A program made the position numbers and the translations under genes. 64,000 nt of DNA from Acinetobacter pullicarnis (GTDB lineage Bacteria > Pseudomonadota > Gammaproteobacteria > Pseudomonadales > Moraxellaceae), in the NCBI RefSeq assembly GCF_006352475.1, contig NZ_VCMZ01000003.1, positions 62,001 to 126,000 on the forward strand, given 5' to 3'. Below, one piece after another: positions 8,622 through 16,997 of the stretch. Under the pieces are notes generated by a model, which was not told the DNA's origin, ran no database searches, and saw only the letters and a list, made by a program, of their open reading frames with translations. The stretch's first letter is position 1. Each line of letters opens with the position of its first letter.

Positions 8622-9149
8622 TTAAAACTTAATATCATGTGAATTAAAGTAGGTCGGATCAAACTCTATCTCTCCTATTTCATCCTCGATAATTTGCATG
8701 TAATCGTCATATCTTGGATGTTTGGGGTCTTGTAATGCATCTAAAATATCAAGATATCCAAAAATTCCTCCAATATCTTCAAATGGAGCATGATTTTGAC
8801 CATCTATACAACATGGATATTTTTTATTTAAATCAGGAGATTGTCTGCTTTCTACAGTAATCAAATGTTCCCAACAATCGCCAAAATCATATGTATATAT
8901 AATTTTTTTACCTACACGTAGAACTTCTTTCAATTTTTGTCTTTTATTGATCTTTTCATGCTTAATAGTCGTGAATTCATGTAAATGGCTATCTTCCCAA
9001 TCAAAAGCAGATTGAATTGCCTTATGGAGCCTAGATAAAGTAGCTGCCGATGAAATTTGAATAGTTCTCCAGATTTCAGGATCACTACCTAGCAGACTAA
9101 TTTTTAATTGAAAAACTTCATCAGAAGATTTGAGCTTTACAGTTCCCAT
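8622..9149 (-). CDS. Plasmid pRiA4b ORF-3-like protein
   Basis: 175 aa. The pattern LKISLLGSDPEIWRTIQI ... TLSRLHKAIQSAFDWEDSHLHEF ... YTYDFGDCWEHLITVE is the conserved core of the pRiA4b ORF-3-like family, present as a single-domain protein. Function is unknown; members often occur on plasmids and near transposons. The gene fills a pdif module alone (8589 C/D to 9189 D/C), its stop lying 6 bp from the first site. No partner gene is visible, so it is not an obvious toxin-antitoxin pair. Confidence 0.85.
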   Translation of the reverse strand: MGTVKLKSSDEVFQLKISLLGSDPEIWRTIQISSAATLSRLHKAIQSAFDWEDSHLHEFTTIKHEKINKRQKLKEVLRVGKKIIYTYDFGDCWEHLITVESRQSPDLNKKYPCCIDGQNHAPFEDIGGIFGYLDILDALQDPKHPRYDDYMQIIEDEIGEIEFDPTYFNSHDIKF

Positions 9150-9188
9150 AACAGCCTAGTTCTCAAAAAATAGTTTTAGTAAATCTAA

Positions 9189-9216
9189 AATTAACATAAT
9201 AGAGCTTATACGAAAC
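9189..9216 (-). other. pdif-like Xer site, XerD/XerC order on +
   Basis: AATTAACATAA, spacer TAGAGC, TTATACGAAAC. The next five bases (GCATC) are followed at 9222 by the end of an IS1202-group element. Confidence 0.8.
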
Positions 9217-9221
9217 GCATC

Positions 9222-9897
9222 TGTAAGCCCCAAGTAGAAATGTTCGGTTTCTCCAAAGTAAAAATGTCCGCTTTTAGAATATGCACTTTTGCAATTTCGT
9301 TAGCGGACGGTTTGTTATGTTGGTGTCTATGTCGGATAAAGAACTTAAACGATTGTCGGTCTTGCAGGAAATCTGCGATCAACGCATAACTCAATCCCAG
9401 GCTGCTCAGCTACTTCATATTTCAGAACGTCAGATCAGACGCTTACTGCAGAAATACAAAGCTCAAGGTCCCGCTGCATTAGCCCATGCCGGTCGTGGCC
9501 AAATCAGCAATTCCAAACTTCCTGAAGAACTCAGACTCAAGTGCCTCAATATTGTTTCTGACCAACTCCATGGTTTCGGACCCACTTTAGCGCATGAAAA
9601 GCTCACCACCGTACATGGATTCGATCTTTCAGTAGAAACCCTGCGTTCCTGGATGATTGCAGCTGACTTATGGATTCCTCGATCCAAGCGCCTGAAACGC
9701 CCGTATCAGCCTCGTTACAACCGGGATTGCTTTGGTGAACTGATCCAAATTGATGGCTCATATCATGACTGGTTTGAAGGACGCGCTGCTAAATGCTGTC
9801 TGCTGGTGTTTATCGATGATGCTACAGGAAAATTGCAGCATTTACGCTTCTGTGAATCAGAATCAGCCTTTGATTATATGATTTCAACACGCTTGTA
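9222..9897 (+). mobile_element. IS1202-group element, truncated (5' part)
   Basis: It begins TGTAAGCCCCAAGTAGAAAT exactly 5 bp from the XerC arm of the 9189 pdif. The transposase starts at 9317 (MLVSMSDKELKRL) and runs through the helix-turn-helix and first DDE region to FDYMISTRLY, where an IS3-family element cuts it at 9898. It is diverged from the two complete copies, so it is a separate insertion. Confidence 0.85.
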
Positions 9898-9947
9898 TGA
9901 ACCGTACCGGGTTTGTCGGAGAGTCAATATTCTGAGAGACTATTCCG

Positions 9948-10265
9948 ATGAAAAAACCAAACTATACCCCCGAAATTAGAGAAAGAGCGGTTCAATTACT
10001 AATTGAATCTGAAAAAGATTATCCTTCTACTTGGGCAGCAATCACAGCTATTGCTCCTAAAATTGGCTGTACTCCTGAAACACTACGTGTTTGGTATCAA
10101 AAATACTTAGATCAACAAAATCCCGCCAAAGTACAACAGGTATCTGACCAAGAAAAAATGAAGCAAATGGAACGTGAAATTAAAGAATTAAAGCGTGCCA
10201 ATGAAATTCTACGCAAAGCAGCCGCTTTTTTCGCCCAGGCGGAGCTCGACCGCTCACACAAATAA
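9948..10265 (+). CDS. IS3-family OrfA
   Basis: 105 aa. It has an N-terminal helix-turn-helix (TPEIRERAVQLLIESEKDYP ... CTPETLRVWYQKY) and a C-terminal leucine-zipper-like coiled coil (KMKQMEREIKELKRANEILR). OrfA recognises the element's ends and, by programmed frameshift with OrfB, gives the full transposase. Its TAA overlaps the OrfB ATG by one base. Confidence 0.9.
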   Translation: MKKPNYTPEIRERAVQLLIESEKDYPSTWAAITAIAPKIGCTPETLRVWYQKYLDQQNPAKVQQVSDQEKMKQMEREIKELKRANEILRKAAAFFAQAELDRSHK

Positions 10266-11178
10266 TGGTGGATTTTATCCATAACAATAAAGATCGATAT
10301 GGTGTTGAAGCGATTTGTAGAATTTTACCGATTGCAGCTTCGACCTATTATCGGGCTTTAGATCTCGTTGATAACCCAGAACATCGAGCGAAACGTGCTC
10401 TGCATGATTTACATCATGCAGAGCAAATCAAACGTATTTGGAAAGAAAGTTCAGGTCGATATGGTGTACGTAAAGTTTGGCAACAATTGAAACGTGAGGG
10501 TTATGTTATTGCACGTTGTACAGTTGCTCGATTGATGCAAAAGCTAGATATACAAGGTGTTTGGCGTGGTAAGAACAAACAAACTACCCGCAGCCGAGAT
10601 GATCAAAAACGGGCAGGTGATTTAGTGAAACGGAATTTTAGTGCTGATCGACCTGACCCTTGCGAAGCAGTGCTCAGGTCAGTGACTTTACGTATATTCA
10701 AACCAATTCTGGCTGGGTCTACACCGCATTTATTATTGATGTGTTCTCACGAGCAATTGTTGGATGGAAAGTATCTACACGGATGAATACAGATATGGTG
10801 CTCGATGCATTGGAGCAAGCATTGCACGATCGAGGCATGCCAAAGAATGTAATTCATCATTCAGATAGAGGTGTTCAATATCTTTCTATTCGCTATACCA
10901 ATCGTTTAGAAGCAGCAAATTTACGAGCATCAGTCGGTACAACGGGTGATTCATACGATAATGCTCTGGCTGAAACGGTGAATGGCTTATACAAAACAGA
11001 GGTGATTGAATATTTAAAAGCAGATTGGCAAGGTTTAGCAGATGTACAACTTGCGACATTAAATTGGGTAGATTGGTTCAACAAAAAGCGTGTACACGGT
11101 GCACTGGGTTATGTATCGCCTTTTGAGTTTGAAGCAATGTACTATGATAAGATTAATCCGTTAGGTCAGGTGGCCTAA
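10265..11178 (+). pseudogene. IS3-family OrfB, frameshifted
   Basis: Two overlapping frames make one OrfB: 10265-10786 carries the N-terminal HTH_21 region (RYGVRKVWQQLKREG) and 10660-11178 carries the rve catalytic core (SDFTYIQTNSGWVYTAFIID, SDRGVQYLS, SYDNALAETVNGLYKTE). About 20 bases near 10655-10680 do not fit the expected ADRPDxLWVSDFTY link, and the frame changes there. This is inside the catalytic domain rather than at the OrfA/OrfB junction, so it is damage rather than programmed frameshifting. Confidence 0.8.
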
Positions 11179-11216
11179 CTTAAATAAAAAGTCTCCGACA
11201 AACCCGGTACGGTTCA

Positions 11217-11411
11217 GGTCTAATTAATCGATCACGTGATCCTAATGATGAAAGACGAGTTCTTATTTCATTAAAAGATAAAGGGCGAGACTTATCTGCT
11301 GAAGCAGAAAAGATTCCTAAAGAGCTTACCAAGAACATTGAGTTTGATAACTTAAATCAATTACGAGATGAATTAAAAGTATTAGTTAATCTATTATCAG
11401 AAAGAATTTGA
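11217..11411 (+). pseudogene. MarR/OhrR-family regulator, C-terminal fragment
   Basis: The frame reads GLINRSRDPNDERRVLISLK and continues to NLLSERI-stop, the wing and C-terminal dimerisation helix of MarR-family regulators (DPNDERRV is the usual wing). The N-terminal half, including the start and DNA-recognition helix, is gone at the IS3 boundary. OhrR-like proteins sense organic peroxides; no ohr partner is visible. Confidence 0.75.
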
Positions 11412-11472
11412 GACCTCTTAATATCTGATAATGGAAGCCTGTTTACTTTCAAGAATCAATTAGTTTTTCTAA

Positions 11473-11500
11473 AATAAACATAATACACCTTATACGAAGT
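11473..11500 (-). other. pdif-like Xer site, XerD/XerC order on +
   Basis: AATAAACATAA, spacer TACACC, TTATACGAAGT. It has the same order as the site at 9189, so the normal alternation is broken here and one C/D site was probably lost when the IS elements entered. Confidence 0.78.
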
Positions 11501-11516
11501 CAAAAAAATATATCTA

Positions 11517-11548
11517 TAGAGGGCGTTATGCCCTCATTTTTTATTTTT
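11517..11548 (-). terminator. Terminator after the 101-aa gene
   Basis: Stem GAGGGCATAACGCCCTC (minus strand) flanked by A/T tracts. It overlaps the end of the gene at 11541, which reads toward it. Confidence 0.6.
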
Positions 11549-11846
11549 GCTCATGTTCTTTGTAGTACTGATGCTGTCTTCTGGAATTGTGCTTCCAGCT
11601 TTTGGCAACTTTATAGACATAGCTTGGAAAATCATCCCAAACATGAGGTAAGCCAGCACCACGTGCAACACGAATTTTAAGCGGATAGTTTTTGTATTCA
11701 ATAACGTGCAGAAAATAGAAACTTCGCTCTTGGTGCGTACTAAATTCTTTAAACATCGAACTTCTGACATTGGGGTAAATCTGCCAAAAGTAATCGTGTG
11801 GGTTGCTGTGTACTGATTGTTTATACTGATATTTCAGTTTTTTCAT
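11541..11846 (-). CDS. Hypothetical protein, 101 aa
   Basis: I do not recognise a family. The product is basic and aromatic-rich (MKKLKYQYKQSVHSNPHDYF... KHNSRRQHQYYKEHEQK). A strong SD (AGGAGG) lies 5 bp before the ATG, preceded by a TAGGTAATGTTACCTA palindrome, which argues for a real, controlled gene. It lies downstream of brnTA in the same pdif module and on the same strand, with about 70 bp between. A second frame on the same strand (11534-11770) lacks such signals and is taken as a shadow. Confidence 0.6.
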   Translation of the reverse strand: MKKLKYQYKQSVHSNPHDYFWQIYPNVRSSMFKEFSTHQERSFYFLHVIEYKNYPLKIRVARGAGLPHVWDDFPSYVYKVAKSWKHNSRRQHQYYKEHEQK

Positions 11847-11917
11847 GATTCCTCCTAGGTAACATTACCTAGAAGGGATCCTGTGCAAAGTAGTTCATTG
11901 TTTTTAATCCTGTAAAA

Positions 11918-12226
11918 TTAGGAATGGTTTTTCAGTTCTTTTAGCATTGCTTCACGTAGAATTTTATTCATTCGGGTCTGATAGCCTTTGCCCTGGGATT
12001 TAAGCCACTGCATGACATCAGCATCAATCCGAACAGTGGTCGATTTCTTGACTGGTTTGTAGTAGGGATTACGGACTGCATTTTGCCAAAAGCTTTCATC
12101 TAGCTCAGGGATGTCTGAAAAGTCTATTTCATTGTCTGGACGTTTTGCCAATGCTTCAATTTCAGCCATTTGCTTGTCAGTTAATTCAGTCAATTCTTCA
12201 AGTTTGTAACGAACGATTTTGCTCAT
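11918..12226 (-). CDS. brnA: BrnA-family antitoxin
   Basis: About 102 aa from the ATG at 12226, chosen for its SD (GGAGAA) 8 bp upstream; a longer frame reaches 12277 but lacks such a signal. The C-terminus (KKSTTVRIDADVMQWLKSQGKGYQTRMNKILREAM) is the ribbon-helix-helix of BrnA, which binds BrnT and the operon promoter. It overlaps the brnT end by 29 bp. The order brnT-brnA is standard. Intact. Confidence 0.88.
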   Translation of the reverse strand: MSKIVRYKLEELTELTDKQMAEIEALAKRPDNEIDFSDIPELDESFWQNAVRNPYYKPVKKSTTVRIDADVMQWLKSQGKGYQTRMNKILREAMLKELKNHS

Positions 12227-12500
12227 ACGCTCTTTTCTCCTGTGATGTGGCTTTTCGGGCTGAAATGATACGGACAACTTCGGTTATATCTTCGAAGTGA
12301 GAGGTATGGGCAACTAGCACTACAGTCTCTCCCCGGATGCTCCCTAAAGCCTGCCATCGACATTCACCATTCTCAAAGCGGCCTTGCTTACTTAACAAGA
12401 ATGGATCTTTAAAAATATGCAATGCAGTTTCAAAGCTGATCTTATGCTTTTTCTGATTGCTCTTATTTTTCGCCTCATCCCATTCAAATTCCATGCTCAT
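12198..12500 (-). CDS. brnT: BrnT-family toxin (ribonuclease)
   Basis: 100 aa. It carries the BrnT hallmarks: FEWDEAKNKSNQKKHKISFE at the N-terminus, then DPFLLSKQ, and the RIISARKATSQEKRAYEQ C-terminal segment with the catalytic arginine region. BrnT is a RelE-fold ribonuclease that stops translation and is neutralised by BrnA. The pair is inside the pdif module 11473-12615. Confidence 0.9.
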   Translation of the reverse strand: MSMEFEWDEAKNKSNQKKHKISFETALHIFKDPFLLSKQGRFENGECRWQALGSIRGETVVLVAHTSHFEDITEVVRIISARKATSQEKRAYEQNRSLQT

Positions 12501-12546
12501 AGATTAGTACCAATTTACATACAATAATGTTACTACATTTTTGTAT

Positions 12547-12582
12547 TTTTGAAAAACTGGACATTTTAATTGGTGAATAACA
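12547..12582 (-). mobile_element. IS1202-group end remnant
   Basis: The stretch (…CTGGACATTTTAATTGGTG… ending AATAACA) resembles the ends of the IS1202-group elements in this window. It stops exactly 5 bp (CCAGA) before the XerC arm of the 12588 pdif site. Only about 36 bp remain, so the call rests on the ending and the spacing. Confidence 0.55.
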
Positions 12583-12587
12583 CCAGA

Positions 12588-12615
12588 ACTGCGCATAAGA
12601 GATTTTATGTTAAAT
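12588..12615 (+). other. pdif-like Xer site, XerC/XerD order
   Basis: ACTGCGCATAA, spacer GAGATT, TTATGTTAAAT. The XerD arm supplies the stop codon of the 171-aa gene on the minus strand. Confidence 0.82.
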
Positions 12616-13125
12616 AGGGGTAATTAAAGATTGAATTTCAACCCCATTTTCATCAACTAATTCAATACCAACTGCTTTTAAACGATCTATAGGATCACCT
12701 GTTTTCAAACACCATCCATTAGGCATATTTGTTTTTAATCCTGAAAATTTAGCATCTAACTTTTTCTGTTCTTCATAGGAAATATGGGCTACACCAAGAT
12801 TTCTTTGTAGAATTTTGGAGAGTTCAGCATCTGATAATTCATTGCTTTCAATTAATACCCATAAGTTGTTAAAGACATAAGCCATGGGAACAATATGTTC
12901 TTTCCATGGCTTAATAGCCATTGCTGATTTATTATTAAAAATATTCTTTGAGTATCCTTTAAAAAGCAGTTCATTTTCTGGATGAAATAAATGCTCCATT
13001 AATCTGGAGCTATATCCCCATGGTTTATTAATGTTTTCTTGAAGAGTGATAATGTTTTTTACATGTTGAATGATTAAATCACACGTGCTCTTAATATATT
13101 GATTAATATGTTCTTTTTCAGTCAT
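12610..13125 (-). CDS. Hypothetical protein, 171 aa
   Basis: Not recognised. It is mostly helical and soluble, with a lysine/asparagine-rich N-terminus (MTEKEHINQYIKSTCDLIIQ) and no signal peptide. The stop (TAA) lies within the XerD arm of the pdif at 12588-12615, so the last codons depend on which pdif is joined here. It is divergent from the macro-domain gene, sharing a 53-bp intergenic region that could hold both promoters. Confidence 0.65.
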   Translation of the reverse strand: MTEKEHINQYIKSTCDLIIQHVKNIITLQENINKPWGYSSRLMEHLFHPENELLFKGYSKNIFNNKSAMAIKPWKEHIVPMAYVFNNLWVLIESNELSDAELSKILQRNLGVAHISYEEQKKLDAKFSGLKTNMPNGWCLKTGDPIDRLKAVGIELVDENGVEIQSLITPI

Positions 13126-13178
13126 GTTGGTTTTCCAAAAAATTACTGCTACCTTAGCGATTTTATTATAGTGATAAA

Positions 13179-13739
13179 ATGAGTAATCTTAAGAAAGTTA
13201 TTTTAATCCAAACAGATATTACAACATTCGCTGTACAGGCTATCGTTAATTCAGCGAATAAGTCTTTGCTTGGTGGCAGTGGGCTTGATTATATCATTCA
13301 TAAAAAAGCAGGACCTTTGATGAAGACTGAATGTATTCAACTTCATCAAGAAAAAGGCGGGTGTTCAACTGGACAAGCAGAAGTTACTACTGCTGGAAAC
13401 CTGCCTGCCCAATATCTTATTCATGCTGTTGGGCCAAGATGGTTAGATGGTGAGCGTAATGAGCCACAATTGCTTTGTGATGCTTATAGTAATGCGATTA
13501 TGAAAGCTAACCATGTTGGTGTAAAAACTATTTCTTTTCCAAACATCAGTACAGGTGTTTATGGTTTTCCTCGCCAACTGGCAGCCGAAATTGCAATTGG
13601 TACCATACTTTCAACACTTCCCCAATATGACTGTGTTGAAGAAGTATTTTTTGTATGCCGAGATGATGAAAACTATTTAATTTATAAGGAGATACTTTCT
13701 AACATTAACGACCCAAAAATAAAAATACAGATTGAATAA
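13179..13739 (+). CDS. Macro-domain protein (ADP-ribose binding/hydrolase-like)
   Basis: 186 aa, a single macro domain. The family signatures are visible: QTDITTFAVQAIVNSANKSLLGGSGLDYII (phosphate-binding first loop, with conserved asparagines) and FPNISTGVYGFP (second loop). Macro-domain proteins remove ADP-ribose from proteins, nucleic acids or O-acetyl-ADP-ribose. Plasmid copies can be antitoxins (DarG type) to ADP-ribosylating toxins; no DarT-like partner is seen, but the unknown divergent gene at 12610 is a neighbour worth noting. The stop is one base from the end of the doc remnant. Confidence 0.88.
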   Translation: MSNLKKVILIQTDITTFAVQAIVNSANKSLLGGSGLDYIIHKKAGPLMKTECIQLHQEKGGCSTGQAEVTTAGNLPAQYLIHAVGPRWLDGERNEPQLLCDAYSNAIMKANHVGVKTISFPNISTGVYGFPRQLAAEIAIGTILSTLPQYDCVEEVFFVCRDDENYLIYKEILSNINDPKIKIQIE

Positions 13740-13740
13740 A

Positions 13741-14126
13741 TTAAATTATAGATAGCTCATATAAGAATCCTGCTACCAGTTTGGCTAAAAGCTCATGATC
13801 TTCTTGGGATTCAACGATATCAACCATTAAATCATCTAAACCCGTGTGTTCTTAAATGGTCACACCTTGGATTTCAAGATAAGTTAGCATCACCCTAGCC
13901 CTGTTCTTTTATTTCCATCGACAAATGCATGCCCTTTAGAAATTGCAATACCAAACCATGCAGCAATTTCAAAGATATCACTCACATTACTGTAATACAT
14001 TTGCTGATCTATACGGTTTAGGACGCTTTCCAGTTTCTCAATCTGGCAACCAGATCGACCTACACCTGTTTGAAGCAAAATCTCGTCATGTACAGCAATT
14101 ACGAATGTCGAACTAATCAAGCTCAT
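13741..14126 (-). pseudogene. doc: Doc/Fic-family toxin, frameshifted and with internal stop
   Basis: The first 78 codons give a Doc protein including the Fic motif HAFVDGNKRTGL. The frame then ends at LG-stop near 13890. Shifting frame recovers the expected continuation (VMLTYLEIQGVT, DDLMVDIVESQEDHELLAKL, GFLYELSII-stop at 13741), but a second in-frame TAA interrupts it near 13853. Doc adds phosphate to EF-Tu; this copy cannot make the full protein. The start overlaps the antitoxin stop by 4 bp. Confidence 0.82.
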
Positions 14127-14314
14127 TTATAAGCTAACTCTTGTATTTCTGCTTTATGTTGCTGGATCACTCGTCTAGCACTATGCATAACAACTCGTTT
14201 AGTTGCTTCATCATTACTAAACTTTATAGGTAAAACTTGTCCAGAAACCTTTTCACGACTAGATACTTGTTCAATATTATAATCTTTAAGACGTTTTCTC
14301 ATATCGCTTACCAT
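14123..14314 (-). CDS. Antitoxin partner of Doc
   Basis: 63 aa. Small and basic (MVSDMRKRLKDYNIEQVSSR ... IQQHKAEIQELAYK), directly upstream of doc with ATGA overlap, the position of a Phd-type antitoxin. Intact although the toxin is broken. The family is inferred from context more than sequence. Confidence 0.7.
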   Translation of the reverse strand: MVSDMRKRLKDYNIEQVSSREKVSGQVLPIKFSNDEATKRVVMHSARRVIQQHKAEIQELAYK

Positions 14315-14371
14315 TCTAAGAGTGATCGTGTGTATTTTAACGCAAGTTTGTTGATCTAACAGTAGTGTTGG

Positions 14372-14707
14372 TCAAATTTGATAGTGTGAGTCTTTTTTTA
14401 GCACCGATTGTTCTGGATTTAAATTAAAAAAATCATAGACTTTATTAATTTTTGATTTATATAACAATGTCTTATCCAAATAAATAATTGATTTTTCTTT
14501 GTTGGTATCAAAAATTACTCGACCTCTTGGGATCTGTTCATACTCATAGTTTTGTAGTTCAGAATACTTTTCTTGCAATGTAATCCAATATTCAATATGT
14601 GTATATGGGCTATCAATCAGGCCAATAGAGTCTGCTTTCGTAATATTAAAGGAATGTGCAATACCAATGACTTGATTATTCCAGTACCAAAAGATCCCTA
14701 TTTTCAT
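14372..14707 (-). CDS. Hypothetical protein, 111 aa
   Basis: Not recognised. Begins MKIGIFWYWNNQVIGIAHSF; a soluble alpha/beta pattern with no signal peptide. The start lies 32 bp inside the pdif site at 14740. It belongs to the module 12588-14767 with the macro and doc genes. It resembles small immunity-like plasmid proteins only in size; no function is proposed. Confidence 0.6.
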   Translation of the reverse strand: MKIGIFWYWNNQVIGIAHSFNITKADSIGLIDSPYTHIEYWITLQEKYSELQNYEYEQIPRGRVIFDTNKEKSIIYLDKTLLYKSKINKVYDFFNLNPEQSVLKKDSHYQI

Positions 14708-14739
14708 TTGTCTTTATGCCTAGTTTTAAGTTCAACTAA

Positions 14740-14767
14740 AATTAATATAATACGAATTATCCGAAAA
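14740..14767 (-). other. pdif-like Xer site, XerD/XerC order on + (degenerate)
   Basis: AATTAATATAA, spacer TACGAA, TTATCCGAAAA. Both arms carry changes from the usual form (ATATAA for ACATAA; CCGAAAA for NCGAAAT). Confidence 0.65.
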
Positions 14768-14780
14768 TATTCAGACAATA

Positions 14781-14809
14781 AAAAAGCCCGACATCCTGTC
14801 GGGCTTTTT
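14781..14809. terminator. Strong bidirectional terminator
   Basis: 13-bp perfect stem (AAAAAGCCCGACA / TGTCGGGCTTTTT), 3-nt loop. The gene it once served to the right has been replaced by an IS3-family element. Confidence 0.8.
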
Positions 14810-14878
14810 CATATTGGGTGTTTAGGTATAACTCCTGTCGGTAATCCTCCCATAAATAACCGAAGTTAAAAGTAGAGG

Positions 14879-15667
14879 TTAAGCAGCCATTAGAGGTGGC
14901 CTTCCTTTGTTTGCTTGGTGTGGTCTTTCATGGTTGTAATGCCACAACCAGTTTGTTGCATAATCTTGTACTTCTTCCAGTGTGTCAAATAGATGCTTGC
15001 TTAGCCAGCTATAACGTATAGTCCGATTATAACGTTCAATATACGCATTCTGCTGTGGCTTACCCGGTTGAATATATTCAATACGAATACCGTGCTCAGT
15101 AGCCCAGCGCACAAATTCGTGACTGATAAATTCGGGACCATTATCGCATCGGATCACTAACGGTTTTTCTCTCCACTCCAGCAATTGATTCAACGTACGA
15201 ATAACCCTGATTGTGGGCAATGAGAACCCTGCTTCAATGGCTAGGCCTTCGCGGCGGTAATCATCAATCACATTCAATAATCGAAACTTGCGACCATCGG
15301 AAAGCTGATCATGCATAAAATCTAATGACCAAACCTGATTTTCTCGGATTGGTTCTTTCAATGGTTCAGGCGCATGCCGTTTTAGTCTTCTTCTCGGTTT
15401 AATACGCAGATTCAGTGCCAACTCACAGTAAATGCGGTAAACCCGCTTGTGATTCCAGCAGCAACTCTCAACATGCCGTAAATACGAGAAGCACAAACCA
15501 AAGCCCCAATCGGAATTTTCCTCAGTGAGTTCAATGAGCTGTTCAGCAATGAGTGCATTGTCATCGCTGAGTTTGGCTTGATAGCGGTAGCAGGTTTCAC
15601 TAATGCCAAATGCTTTACAAGCCAAACGAATACTAATGGCATGCTGGGCAACTGCCTGTTGTGCCAT
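14879..15667 (-). CDS. IS3-family OrfB transposase
   Basis: 262 aa. The rve catalytic core is complete: [20 protein letters not shown] (first Asp), [12 protein letters not shown] (second Asp), [19 protein letters not shown] (Glu). It is preceded by an HTH_21-like segment ([13 protein letters not shown]) and expressed with OrfA, probably by frameshift. Confidence 0.9.
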   Translation of the reverse strand: MAQQAVAQHAISIRLACKAFGISETCYRYQAKLSDDNALIAEQLIELTEENSDWGFGLCFSYLRHVESCCWNHKRVYRIYCELALNLRIKPRRRLKRHAPEPLKEPIRENQVWSLDFMHDQLSDGRKFRLLNVIDDYRREGLAIEAGFSLPTIRVIRTLNQLLEWREKPLVIRCDNGPEFISHEFVRWATEHGIRIEYIQPGKPQQNAYIERYNRTIRYSWLSKHLFDTLEEVQDYATNWLWHYNHERPHQANKGRPPLMAA

Positions 15668-15687
15668 CTTACGCCGGCAAGATGGCT

Positions 15688-15969
15688 TTACCCTTGCGCA
15701 GCAGTGCTGCTCATTGCCATCGCTTCCTGGATGATTTCGGCCTTTAATCGCTCTTCCGCATACATCTTTTTAAGTCTGGTATTTTCGGCTTCTAGCTCTT
15801 TCAGTCGAGCCATTAATGATGTATCCATACCACCATATTTGGCACGCCATTTATAAAAGGTAGCATTACTCATGCCGTGTTCACGGCAAAGGGTCGCTAC
15901 AGGTGTGCCAGATTCTGCCTGTTTCAAGATGGACATGATCTGACTGTCAGTAAATTTAGATGTTTTCAT
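15688..15969 (-). CDS. IS3-family OrfA
   Basis: 93 aa. Helix-turn-helix ([20 protein letters not shown] ... [13 protein letters not shown]) then a leucine-zipper-like coiled coil ([20 protein letters not shown]). It pairs with OrfB at 14879. The frame is intact. Confidence 0.9.
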   Translation of the reverse strand: MKTSKFTDSQIMSILKQAESGTPVATLCREHGMSNATFYKWRAKYGGMDTSLMARLKELEAENTRLKKMYAEERLKAEIIQEAMAMSSTAAQG

Positions 15970-16040
15970 GCAGAATCTCCTGCTCGTATCTTAAGAGAAA
16001 ATTCTACTTTTAGATCCTATTATTTTTAGGGGGGATTACC

Positions 16041-16309
16041 TATTGAATCTCGCTTTCGCTCGATTCGTAGGGGCAATTTTTTGCAAATACCTTCTAAAAT
16101 TATGTAAAAAGCAAAAGCAACTATGACTTCGCTTCGCTCAGAAGTTTTTTTGCTCGCTCCGCTCGGTCTAGGTGCAAATATCTGCATATAATTTACGCTT
16201 ATTTAGGCTTCTCAGCCTAAAAAGCTGTTTTTCAGAGAGTCTAGGCGCGAATTTTTGTTGTGGCGCTCGTAGACACTCGCTAATAAATACTTGTTATTGT
16301 TTAATTAAT
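16041..16309. other. Non-coding stretch next to nested insertions
   Basis: No gene is visible. The stretch has short GCTTCGCTC / GCTCCGCTCG-type motifs and ends at TTAAT, the left copy of the target duplication of the IS701-like element. Confidence 0.5.
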
Positions 16310-16979
16310 TAGGACTTACGCACTATTATTTATAGATTCTCTGTGGTAGCAGATGATTTTTATCGAGAATAAAGTCATCAATGAAGTTTTTGATAACTGG
16401 TCTAAATAATTTCTTCTGCCAACGATATACATTTTCAAAGATCCGCTCAAACTGGTTCTTTTGTATCTCGACGTAGGCCATCAAGGCTGAAAAAAATATG
16501 ATTCAAAATCAGTTTAGATCGTCTTACTTGAAACTTTTCAATATGACAAACCTGTTTAATCACCCGGTGATATTGCTCTAATTTCCAATGACTTGAATGT
16601 AATTCATGAAAACCCTCAAAGGACAATAAATCATCTTCATCTTGATGCACAATATAAAACCTCTGCTGTTCTTTTAACTGAGTCTTAAATAATTGTACAA
16701 AGCCAAAATCTTTGAGCCAGACCACTTGACCCTGATGGAAATTTGGCAATAAACGCAGTTGAAACCATTGTCCTTTTTCTGGGGAAACCTTACGGTTACA
16801 GTCGATACCAAACATAAATCGAATACCATATTTTCTTATGGTTTTTAGATTTCCAGTCGATGAATACCAACTATCACCTGTAATAAATTGAATCTTTGCA
16901 CCCCAACTGAGTACTTCACTTAACATATCCATAAAGTAATCATTCTTGGTTTTACTTTCAGATTTGTCATAAATTCGGA
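16310..16979 (-). mobile_element. IS701-like element, 3' half (split by composite transposon)
   Basis: Its end TAGGACTTACGCA at 16310 pairs with TGCGTAAGTCCTA ending at 40162, and TTAAT flanks both (16305-16309 and 40163-40167). The transposase C-terminal half is on the minus strand (RIYDKSESKTKNDYFMDML, FITGDSWYSS with the second Asp, WKLEQYHRVIKQ with the Glu). It ends at AAATTCGGA (16971-16979), the duplication made by the ISAba1 composite transposon. A change in a seven-T run near 16490-16500 also shifts the C-terminal frame. Confidence 0.82.
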
Positions 16980-16997
16980 CTCTGTACACGACAAATT

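Larger units (their letters stand above)
9898..11216 (+). mobile_element. IS3-family insertion sequence
   Basis: 1319 bp bounded by inverted repeats: TGAACCGTACCGGGTTTGTC at the left and its complement ending GGTACGGTTCA at the right. OrfA (9948-10265) and OrfB (from 10265) are present, but OrfB is frameshifted. No target duplication is seen: the left flank is IS1202-group transposase, the right flank is an ohrR-like gene, so a deletion or recombination occurred at one end. The right end of a closely related copy lies at 45535-45651. Confidence 0.88.
14840..16040 (-). mobile_element. IS3-family insertion sequence (second type)
   Basis: 1201 bp with ends GGTAATCCTCCC and GGGGGGATTACC as inverted repeats. 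It encodes OrfA (15688-15969) and OrfB (14879-15667) on the minus strand, both intact. No matching target duplication was seen at TGTC / TATT. Confidence 0.85.

Noticed and set aside
10655..10786. Programmed frameshift in the IS3 OrfB
   Set aside because: The shift is inside the catalytic domain and accompanied by about 20 mismatching bases; the programmed site in IS3 lies between OrfA and OrfB.
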